From Cyrtodaria siliqua (Eukaryota > Mollusca > Bivalvia > Adapedonta > Hiatellidae), in assembly GCA_037043455.1 (NCBI GenBank), contig JAWPHD010005109.1, positions 106,557-170,556 on the forward strand: 64,000 nt of DNA, in the 5' to 3' direction. Both the position numbers and the translations under genes were made by a program. Positions 32,601 through 44,600 of this stretch are shown piece by piece. The stretch's first letter is position 1, and every line of letters begins with the position of its first letter. Under the pieces are notes generated by a model. That model was not told the DNA's origin. It saw only the letters and a program-made list of their open reading frames with translations, and did not search any database.

Positions 32601-35600
32601 TCACACATTTTCTTATTACACTTTGTCAGTGATAATACTGCACCTCATATCACACTGTATCCCATACTCCTTTAAATGGGCACATGACTATCTTGATTTT
32701 GAAGATGTTCTCAAAAATGCAACTTTTGTGAAATTGTAAATTAGGTTTAGGAAGAAATGAACATTCTTGCTGTGGGATTTATAAAGTGCCAAAAGCATTT
32801 TGTTATCCATAGAGGAAAATATGCTACTAGTTTTTTACAAAACATGATACTAGTTTTATGACTAAAAATAAAATACAGTTAACACATGTGTACATGTACA
32901 TGTACACTCTATATACATTAAACTTAATTACATCAATAATTTCCTTGTTAGAAATGTTTAGTTTCTAATTTCCCTAGCCTGGAGTGTTCAGAGTATATCA
33001 TTTCAATCCATTAATCAATATACGTTTTAAACCATCTGTTACTGTTATTAGCCTAGTCATTGGGATGTGGAGTATACATTTTAAATTTGAAAACAATTTA
33101 TAGGTTGTATCTTCTATGTAAGTAAGTGTAAGTGTTAGTAAACCTTTTGTCAGTAAATTAGTGAAATATGTTAATTGTTTGGAAACCTTCTTCTTTCTTT
33201 TTTTCTTCTTCTTCGTCATCCTCTTCTGACTTTCTCAATGTGGGCGATCACAAGATAGAGTCTCCGTGGTACCTTTAGGTTTCCTTCATTTGTCTTTGAG
33301 TAAGACATTTTTTATTTGGCCTTGTCCCTTGGATGGGACATATTATAATCAAATGGCCCCTTGTATAGGAGTCTATCCTCCGAGAACCATTAGAATCTTC
33401 TTCTTCGTTATTTCTTCTTCTTCCGTCTCCTCCTCCTTTTTCGTCATCTGGTTCTCATTCATATTTAAATTGAAACACAGTTGAATAATTAATGAACACA
33501 GATTGATTTAGCATGCATATATTTTGTTGAATAAACAATGAATATGTGAAAACATTTATTTATGTGAGCACATTTTGTTGAATAATCAATGAATATGAGA
33601 AAACATTTATTTATGTGAGCACATTTTGTTGAATAATCAATGAATATGAGAAGAAATTTTGTTGATTAATCAATAAATATATGAATTGAATTGAATTGAA
33701 TTGAATGTTGTTTAACGGCTCATCAACACAGTATAGGTTATTTAGAGCCCCCACAGAGAGAGGGGAAGGATATATAGGAATCCGGGATCCGTGCCATACT
33801 CAACTAATTTTGTTGAATAATAAATAAATATATGAACTAATTTTGTGGAATCATCAATGAATATGTTAATACATTTTATTGAATAATCAGTGAATATGTT
33901 AACACATTTTATTGAATAATCAGTGAATATGTTAACACATTTTATTGAATAATCAGTGAATATGTTAACACATTTTATTGAATAATCAGCGAATATGTTA
34001 ACACATTTTATTGAATGATCAGCGAATATGTTAACACATTTTATTGAATAATCAGCGAATATGTTAACACATTTTATTGAATAATCAGTGAATATTTTAA
34101 CACATTTTATTGAATAATCGATAAATATGTATACTCTTTTTGCACTGAATTTGCTTGATTTTAAAGTTAAAGTGGTATTTTGCAAAATATTGAATTCTGG
34201 TTAGATGCACTTTAAATATAATCCAGATCAGTACGTAAATATCTTTTTTCAGATCACCTCAGCCGAGGCTCAAGGTGATCTATTGGGATCACTCTTCGTC
34301 CATCGTCCGTCCGTCTTCGTTAACTTTTCTTCAAACGACGTCTCCTCAGTAACCGCTTCACCAATTTTGACAAAACTTCACATGGATGATCCTTAGATGA
34401 ATGCCTTTTAGATTTGTTAAAATAAGGTCAGCTTGACATCCAAGATTCCATATATGGTCGAATCGAAACCTTAAAAAACCTTCTTCTCAAGAACCTCTGG
34501 ACAGATTTCAACAGTTTTTCTTTAAAAATGATCGCCAATGCCTAAACTATCAAGTTTGTTCAAATAAAATCCCCTGAGTCAAAAATGGCTGTGCCCCAGG
34601 TGTCCAAAGTTTGTATATTGAGATTTTGCATGTTTTTCATAGACTTAGGAAAAAACTTTAAAAAATCTTCTTCTCTGAAACTACAAGGCACATTTCATGT
34701 ATTACATGTAGCCAGATCAGCTTATTGTCCTCTACTAAGTTTGTTCAAATGGTGACCGTGGGGTCTAATTTGGCCCCGCCCCGGGGGTCACAGTTTTACA
34801 TAGACTTATATAGGGGGGAAAAAAATATCTTCTCTGAAACTGCAAGAGCCATATGTTTAATATTTTGCATTGCTATAAGCTTATAGTCCTCTACCAAGTT
34901 TGTTCAAATGGTGACCCTGATGTCAAATTTGCCCCCGCCCTGGGGATCTCAGTTTTACATAGACTTGAAAGGAAAACATTTAAAAAATCTTCTTCTCTGA
35001 AACTACAAGAGCCAGAGGTTTAATATTTTGCATTTGCTGTAAGCTTATTGTCCTCTACCGTCAAAGTTTGTTCAAAGGGTGACCCTAGGGTCAAATTGGC
35101 CCGCCCCGGGGGTCACAGTTTTACATAGACTTATGTAGGAAAAACATTAAAGTCTTCTTCTGGAACTTCAAGAGCCGGAAGTTTAATATTTTGCATTTAC
35201 TATACTCTTATGGTCCATTAACAAGTTTGTTCAAATGGTGACCCTGGGGTCACATTTGGGCCCGCCCCAGTGGTCACATGTCTTCTCTTAAACCACAAGG
35301 CACACAGCTCTCATATATTACATGAAGCCCTGGGGTCACATTTGGCCCTGCCCCAGGTGTTACACTCTAGCACCTTCATTTTGTATTTGATCTTTAGCAA
35401 ACTTTGTCAGTGTCTTTATATCAATATTGTTAACACAACAAAGGCCACATTTCTTGAACTATCTTAACCAAACATGCACAGATTGTATATGACCATACAA
35501 TTTTGAAGAAGTTTGATAATGTGCCAGTACTCAGGTGATCGATTTAGGGCCATCTTGGCCCTCTTGTTTTATAATTCACAGCATAATGTATGTTTTGCTT

Positions 35601-38600
35601 GTTTGTTAGTTTCCGGTTCAGACGGTATCAAGTGGGATCCGCTATGGCTCACCACAGGTCATCCATGCAGAGAGTGGGCAGACACGACCAATACAGATAA
35701 GCTCTCCTATCACGGTAAGGCCAAACAGAGTTGTGTTTTTGTGCTCGTAGCGAAAAGTAATGAGACTTACGGGCCGTTTGGGGGAAAAAAATTGAACACA
35801 AAAATAAGAAAACTGAACGTGACAATTCTGAGGACACTAAGGATTTCACCGGTAGCTTTACTACCAAGGTACAAACTGTCCATATTGTCACACCAAATTG
35901 ATATCTTGGTCTCCGGGATTTTTGTTTGAAAAATTAGTAACAGTGGAGGAGAATTTTTTCTTCTCATTTTCCGTTTTTCAGCTCTTCTAGTGGAAGACCA
36001 GCAGAACTTATGGGATGACAAGTTGTCCGTTGTCTGTCCGTCCGTTAACTTTTTCTCGTTAAGACGATATGGCCTTCAATTTTTATCCAATCTTTACCAA
36101 ACTTTAACAGGTTGTTAATATCAATGAAAGCTCGGACAAGTTCGAAAACCAGCCAGATCGGACCAGTATTGGCGGAGTTATGGCCCTTGATTTCATTAAA
36201 TATGCTATATTTTGGCTTGTTAAGGCGATAGGGCCTTCATTTTTCATCTGATCTTTACCAAACTTGACCGGATAATTTTTAAAAAAATATTCTTTTATTC
36301 TTTTTTTATTTTTTTATTTCTTTATTTTTTTATTTTTTTTTTATTTTTTTATTTTTATTTATTTATTTTTTTATTATCTCCAAGTTGGAAAACCAGCCAG
36401 ATCGGACCAGTAATGGCAGAGTTCTGGCTCTTGATTTAGTTAAAAATGCTATATTTTGCCTCTTTAAGACGATAGTCACTCGCTTCATTGATGTTATAAG
36501 AGCCATATTAGCCATTTGAGCGTTCACACGCCCTCTTCGGCCTCTTGTTATATGCCTGCCGTTAGACAGACATATCATGTTGTGACGTTTTCTGTTCATT
36601 TCTTCCACCGGAAGCATCTCTGTGGCTGAGAGTTTAACAGCGTTGTCGTCTATTATCGCTGCGGGTTCAATTTCCACTGGGAGCTTGACTTGTAAGTGAG
36701 GAAATGTTGATTCTTATGGATGGCGGGAGTTGTACAGTACTGGTTCTACCCAAGAAAAAAGGGTGCTCTGTCTCCAACACCCAAAAAATGGACCGTCATA
36801 TATAACCTTAAATGTTTTGAACATGATGTAACACACCATACAAACAAACAAAATCATTCCACCGGTCCACCATCTGTCTGTACACACAAACTCTATCCAG
36901 GGCTGTACAAATAAAAAAATTAGCCACTAGTCCGGGACTAGTCACCCTGTCAAAAGTGACTAGTCCCAAAAAACTTTTGACTAGTCCCAAAAAATGGACA
37001 CAGTAAAGGAAACAATCCTTATTTACTCTTCAGACAATCGGTGTATGTTTCAGTGGTAATAGTAAGAATCACATCTGCATTTTTAAATTTCAATATAGAT
37101 ACTGAGTTTCATATTACAGTTCAGATAATCATTTAATGGAGAGAAAAAAAAGTCACAACTTTATATAGGTAAGCGGCTACAGATGAGATTCTTAACTTTA
37201 TTACTATTTTACCTAATGCAAAAAATAAATAACATGCAAATCAATATAAACATTTTTTTTTATATATTTTTGTCCACTACACCAGATGATTTTGACTTTT
37301 TGTTTGGCTGACACTGTATCACATTCTATTTTCCTCTTATTATTTTTACTTTCACTTTTGCTTTCACTCTGAATATTTTCCTTATTTTCAACACTGAAAA
37401 AGATCAACAAGCTCATTTTTAGCTCTACTGATCAGAGATCAGCAGAGCTTATGCCTTGGTGCGGCGTCCGTCTGTCTGTCCGTCTGTCCGTAAACTACTG
37501 AATGGATTTCCTTGAAACTTTACAGAAATGTTGCCCATGAAGTCTTGTTGATCCTAGCAAAAATTCATGTTGATGTGAAATCCAAGATGGCCGCCAAATC
37601 TAAAAATAGGTTTTTAAAAAACAAGTTTGTAGCGACTACTTCTTGAAAACTATAAGTGATATTGATATGGGACTTTTTCTAAAATGATCAGCATGACATG
37701 ACGTAGGTCCTTGTCGAAAATCGTTTTGATTCGACGTTAAACATGGCTGCCTGCGGCCATCTTTGTTTACATAGAGTTATATAATGAAAACTTGTAGCGA
37801 CTACTCCTCTGAAACTACTTGACGGATTTTCATGAACTTCACAGGAATGTTGCTCTTGATGTCTAAGCAAAATTTCAGGTCGGCCGGAAATTCAAGATGG
37901 CCGCCACGGCTAAAAATAAATTTTCAAAAAACAAGTTTGTAGCGACTACTTCCTGAAATCAAAATCAATCAGTAGAGCTTCAAGGTCATTGACCTCTTGT
38001 TAAAAAAGAAGTTTGTAGCGACTACGTCTTGAAAACTATAAGTGATATTGATATGGGACTTTTTGTAAAATGATCAGCATGACATGATGGTTATCAGAGT
38101 CAAACATTATTTTGATTCGACATTAAACATGGCTGCCAATGGCCATCTTTGGTTTTGTTTACATAGAGTTATATAATGAAAACTTGTAGCGACTACTCCT
38201 CTGAAACTACTTGACGGATTTTCATGAAACTTCACAGGAATGTTGCTCTTGATGTCTAATTAATCCTAGCAAAATTTCAGGTCGGCCGGAAATTCAAGAT
38301 GGCCGCCATGGCTAAAAATAAATTTTCAAAAAAAAAGTCTGTAGCGACTACTTCCTGAAATCAAAATCAATCAGTAGAGCTTCAAGGTCATTGACCTCTT
38401 GTTGAAATGTAAACATTAGCACTGCCGAATACGAAATCAAACTGATTATGTATATATTTCGTTTTGTTTTTTTATTTCATTTTTTTGACAACTCGATTCT
38501 TCGAACGTAATTGGTACACTAACTATGCACAAACCGTTACCCCACCCGCCTTTCATGTCTGTTACAATTACGCTCAACAATACACTGAGAAACAATAAAA

Positions 38601-41600
38601 AATCACACCTACCGTTTCATATCAAACATGCTTCCATTATCAAACGTCCTTAATTTCTTTACTCATCAAAAGATTGCCGACAAATCGGCCTGATTTCTAA
38701 TTAATCAACGTGTTAGTGTTATTGTTTGTGACGAACAGGTAATCACGTGACGAACATGTGATTTACCTGTAGTAGTCATTTCATTGGCTAGCGGGTCTGG
38801 ATTAACATAGATCGGGTCAATTGATTGGATAATGTCGACAATGCCGACTGTCAATTAAAGTAATTTGGAGGCGGGACTTCCGGCATGGTTGATGCCCGGG
38901 GTAATCGCTGATCGCCGCTGTGGATGCTAATTGCATTACAAAAGCGAGTGCAGTTAAAAGATTACGCTGAGAAGTGTGCTGGGGTTGTTTTATGATAGGT
39001 GTCCGACATTGTTAAATGGACAAATCAGTGACTGAAATCTTTCAAACAGTGACAAGCCCGACTTTCTCTTTTTAGCTCACCTGAGCCGAAGGCTCAAAGG
39101 TGAGCTATTGGGATCACTCTTCGTCCGTCGTCCGTCGTCCGTCCGTCGTCGTCGTTAACTTTTGCTTCAAACGACTTCTCCTCAGAAAACGCGTGGCCAA
39201 TTTTGACCAAACTTCACGTGGATGATCCTTAGATGAATGCTTTTTAGATTTGTTAAAATTAGGTCAGTGCGACATCCAAGATGGCCGCCATTCGACCATA
39301 TATGGTCGAAACCTTAAAAAATCTTCTTCTCAAGAACCGCTGGACAGATTTCAACAGTTTTTTTCTTTTAAAATGATCACCAACGCCTAGACTATCAAGT
39401 TTGTTCAAATGAAGTCCCTGGGGTCAAAAATGGCCATGCCCCGGGGGTCCAAAGTTTGTATATTGAGATTTTGCCTGTTTTTCATATAGACATATAGGAA
39501 AAAAACTTTAAAAAATCTTCTTCTCTGAAACCACAAGGCACAGAGGTCTCATGTATTACATGTAGCATCAGCTTATGGTCCTTTACTAAGTTTGTTCAAA
39601 TGGTGACCCTGGGGTCAAATTTGTCCCCGCCCCGGGGGTCACAGTTTTACATAGACTTAATATATAGGGGGGGAAAAAAATCTTCTTCTCGGAAACTACA
39701 AGAGCCAGAGGTTTGATATTTTGCATTTACTATAAGCTTATGGTCCTTTACCAATTTTGTTCAAATGGTGACCCTCGGGTCACATTTGGCCCCGCCCCAA
39801 GGGTCACATGTTTTACATAGACATGTATAGGGAAAAACTTAAAAAATCTTCTTCTCTGAAACTGCAAGAGCCAGAGGTTTAATATTTTGCATTTGCTATA
39901 AGCTTATGGTCCTCTACCAAGTTTGTTCAAATGGTGACCCAGGGCTCATACTTGGCCCTGCCCCGGGGGTCACAGTTTTACATAGGCTTGTATAGGGAAA
40001 AACTGAAAAAAATCTTCTTCTCTGGAACCACATGGCACAGAGCTCTCATGTATTACATGTAGCATCAGCTTATGGTCCTCTACTTAGTTTGTTCAAATGG
40101 TGACCCTGGGGTCAAATTTGTCCTCGCCCCGGAGGTCACAGTTTTACATAGACTTATATAGAATTTTTTTTAAAAAAAATTCTCGGAAACTACAAGAGCC
40201 AGAGGTTTGATATTTTGCATTTACTATAAGCTTATGGTCCTTTACCAATTTTGTTCAAATGGTGACCCTCGGGTCACATTTGGCCCCGCCCCAAGGGTCA
40301 CATGTTTTACATAGACATGTATAGGGAAAAACTTAAAAAATCTTTTTCTCTGAAACTGCAAGAGCCAGAGGTTTAATATTTTGCATTTGCTATAAGCTCA
40401 TGGTCCTCTACCAATTTGGTTCAAATGTGGTGACCCAGGGGTCACATTTGGCCCCGCCCCGGGGTCACAGTTTTACATAGGCTTGTATAGGGAAAAACTG
40501 AAAAAGATCTTCTTCTCTGGAACTGCAAGGGCCAGAGGTTTAATATTTTGCATTTGCTATACTGTTATGGTCCTTTACCAAGTTTGTTCAAATGGTGACC
40601 CTGGGTTCACATTTGGCCCCGCCCCAGGGGTCACGTTTTACATAGACTTGTATAGGGAAAAATTAAAAAAATCTTCTTCTCTAAAACCACAAAGCACACA
40701 GCTCTCATATATTACATGTAGCCCTGGGGTCACATTTGGCTCTGCCCAAGGTGTTACTCTCTAGCACCTTCATCTTGTATTTGATCTTTACCAAACTTTG
40801 TCAGGGTCTTAAACTGTCTATATCAATGATGTTATACACAACAGAGCCCACATTTCTTGAACAATCTTAACCAGAAGTTCGATAATGTGCCAGTACTCAG
40901 GTGATCGCTTTAGGGCCGGCCATCTTGGCCCTTTTGTATTGGTTCAGATTTACTCAGGTGAGCGATATAGGGCCATCATGGCCCTCTTGTTTTAAAATTG
41001 GACTAGTCCGGGACTGAAATCTTTGAAAAAGTGACAAGCCCGACTTTGGTTTTGGACTAGTCCCGGGCGTCGGGCTATAGGATTTGTACAGCCCTGCTAT
41101 CTTGTGGGACCGTCACTATGTTCGTCACAAATCTTGTCTGAGCTATTGCTAATCGGCTTGTTGAATTTTTTACAAAGCATCCGTATGATGTCTAGTTTTG
41201 CATTTCTGATTTTGAGGTCTATATGTTAAAGGTCAAGGTCACCGTGGCTCTATAATGAAAATCCTTGTCTGCACTGTAACTTCACTTCCCCTGAAACAAA
41301 TCTCAACACAGTGTATAGCCTGACTGCTTGTGGTGTGAGGATGACAGCTTTTGATGTTTTGGTCAATAGGTTTAAGGTCAAGGCCACTATGACCAGTCCA
41401 TCACAATTCTTGCCTGTTCTTCTCCTAAACGGCTTGTTTGATTTTGCCAAAACTTTGTACAATGCATCAGTATGATGTCTAGTTGTGCATACCTGATTTG
41501 AAGGTCAAGGTCAAGAACACTGACCCGATAATGAAGAACCTTTTCCACACTATAACTCCACTTCTTCTGAAGCAAAACTCATCAGACGTCATCATACATG

Positions 41601-44600
41601 GTTTGATTGTGGTGAGATGATGACCCCTATTGATTTTGAGTTCAATAGGTCAAAGTTTGTTACAAAATGATTTTGGCTTTTCATGTTAAATTAAAAAAAA
41701 GTCAGAAACAGTTCCACAAGTCCTTAATGTTATCCAAAAACTCACCAAACTCACTATCAAACATATCTGATCAAGGTTGTGCAGTGAGAGGAGACATCTG
41801 TTTTTCTCATGAGAAACTTTAGTTTATTATTTGTATTTATATTTAAAATAGACATTTTCCTAGAATTTTTTTTTTAATGGATAATACATTGGCTGCAAGA
41901 TTGGTTCCTGTTTCTCTAATTTAGCTGCAATTATTTTTTATTTGGCGAAAGTGGTGGCGAAAAGAAAAATCTATCCAGAGGAGGCCCGGTTGCTTACCAA
42001 TAATGTCTAATGTGGACCAGGTATGTTATACGATGGGCAGGGCGGTGCTCTTGTTTCATGCACTGATTGTTTTCCTGTATAACAAGCAGTAACAAAGTAA
42101 AACATCACCATCTGTGTACATTGAGTGTCGCATTTGTTGGTCTTTGATGATTGTTTGGGTTTGTGACATGTTTTTTTTTGTCAAAGTACATGATGGTAAG
42201 GGTATGTTCCTATCCAAGTGTCTCACTGGCTCCTTTTGTAAAATTCGAGGTTTGAAGGCAGATTTCTCGACTGATATTCGGTCGTCTGGGGCTGATTCTG
42301 TGAGTTGCAGGCACCTGTGATTTGCTTCAGACATAAACTTCTATGAAGAAAAAAGAAACTATTCTCCTCTGCAGGTTACACGGACAAAAATGGTCAATTC
42401 ACATACTATCTGGTATGACAAGAACTGCTTATAATTTAAATTTATTTTCTGTGAAGGTAAGATTTCTGAAAAATGGTGGGTGCTCTACTATTAGGGGAAA
42501 TATGGTGTGCAATTATGAATAATTCAACCTCATAGAGGATGATAGTAATCCTGGATGAATCATACATGTACCTGTAAATGATGTTTAAAGGGAATTACCT
42601 GTAAATTCATACAGCTCTTTGTTTTACTCCAGCTTGGTACAAAATCATGGACAACTGATGGCAAACTAACCCTACAAATATCTCCATCACCAAGTGCAGT
42701 TCGGGGCATACAGTCAAAATTGCAAACAGCACAGACAGGCATAACCTTGGCAACCACTGGTGCTCCAAGGTACCCCTCCTCACAGGTTGTCACTTTACAA
42801 AACAGAATCTCGTCACCTACCAGTCTACTGTCGAAGCCGACAGCAACTACAGAATCAAAGATTCAGCAACAGTCCATCCTTAAAACGTCTCAGATTGATC
42901 CAAGTAAAACGGGCGAACCAGTCCGGATAACTACTCCCACACAAATCAGCTTTCAGATGCCTGCAAACTGGAACCCATCTGGAACCAAATCCTTGCTCGA
43001 CAATCCTGGTAAATTATCATTAGTGTCTTTAAGTACGTCTGAAGCTAAATCCTTGCTACATGACATCAAAGGAAGTGAGACGTCTACATCACAACATTCA
43101 GAACCGCCAAAACTGTCTTTCCCAAATATAAAAAGTACAATAGCTTCAACCTCAACCAAGACGGTTGTAACTGGCAATAAAGTTTTAACAAATCTAGGCC
43201 CAGGTCAGGTTTTCACTCAAACTTCTACCGGTCTTATCTCAGTCCCAAGGACGACGAAATCCAATTCATTTGTGATAAGTAACAAGCAATACACTATAAT
43301 GCCATCCAATTCTACTCAAGTTGTTACTCAGCTTGTGAAAACTGACACTAAAGTGAACAAGGCAAAAATTACCATGGCTGAAGCACAAATAATGCTTCCT
43401 TCTGGTCCAAGAAAAATTTCATGGCCGGTGCATCAGGCACAGACAACCATTACTGAGAATAAGCAAATTCTTATAACAAGTCCTACTGTAAAGGGCACCA
43501 CATTGACAAGTGGCAAATCAATTGTCACTCAGAAACCTTTTGGAACAAATGTTAACACAAGCTCAACAACAAAAGTTACAACAGTGTTAAATCTTGTGCC
43601 AACAGCTAAAGTTGTTGAAACAATTAAACCTCCAGTGAGTTCTTGGAGCCAGGGAAATGGGGTTACATCCACCAAAACAACTGTTCTGCCAGCGCAGAAA
43701 AACTGGGAACTGGTAAAGCAGTGCAAGCAGCTTAATAAACAAGACAGTACTTCTGATTTGTCTAAAGACAATGGCATTGGTGCTAGTGAAAGTGAAACCA
43801 AGGTAAAGACTGAACCAACACATGCTATAAATGAGGACTGTAAAGACAAAGCAGCCATTGACTCAGTAAGTGATGTTAATAAAGCAGTTGCCGACAAATT
43901 CAAACAAAATGAAAGTAAGGGCAAAAACAATGCTAATGTGTCCATTGCTAGGAAAGACTCGTCCAAAACTGTTACAAAGATTAAGATTGAAGCTGGGGAA
44001 GTTACAAACATTGAGACTACTGTAAAAGAAGATACTGATGATGACAAAATTGACCAGGCTGAAGCTAATGTTGAAATGATGGAGGTTGATGAGATAAAGA
44101 CAGAGAAAGATATGGGCAAGGAGAGTGGTGAGAAAGATGACTTTAATGCAGTAGATGCCATGACATGGGAGGATGGTGTTGGGGAACTGCCTGGTAGTGA
44201 CCTTAAGGTTAGAAAATAATATTACTTTTTGATAAGTTTATTGTAATGTTAGTACAGACAAGGTCAATATTTTAGGGGTATATTTTGGAGATAATTGAAC
44301 AAGGTAAACATAAATTTCATTTATGCTATCTCTGGATCTCAAAACTGAGAATCCTTTTTTCAATTGTATAATGTCTAAAATTGTTTTACTGAAGTAAAGT
44401 CAAAATGCCTGGAAAACTCTGAGCGTGCATTATCTTGTATAGGACAAAGCCCGAGTATTGTTTAGTAGGTTTATGTTCTGCCTTTCTGCATGTGTTTTTG
44501 AGTGTTACATCTTAAAAACGACCTTTAATGTTAACCAATGAATATGTTGAGTATGTTTGAGTAATACAGTTTGTTGTTTTAGTTCCGTATGAATGATCTG

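Larger units (their letters stand above)
36898..41096. mobile_element. hAT-like 4.2-kb non-autonomous element with two nested repeats
   Basis: Termini CAGGGCTGTACAAAT and its inverse, flanked by a CTATC direct repeat (36893-36897 and 41097-41101). Subterminal GACTAGTCCC repeats at both ends. It hosts the modular repeats at 37416 and 39069. No transposase frame. It occupies much of L3MBTL intron 3. Confidence 0.72.

Noticed and set aside
33742..34140. CRISPR-like regular repeats
   Set aside because: Units are contiguous without spacers and the context is an animal intron; this is a minisatellite.
35513..35929. 138-residue plus frame with [13 protein letters not shown]
   Set aside because: It crosses a repeat end, the exon 3 acceptor and the donor; the spliced frame in the next register fits L3MBTL phase and composition.
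43529..44161. 210-residue minus-strand frame
   Set aside because: Antisense shadow of L3MBTL exon 4; composition mirrors Lys/Glu-rich coding sequence and no domain is visible.
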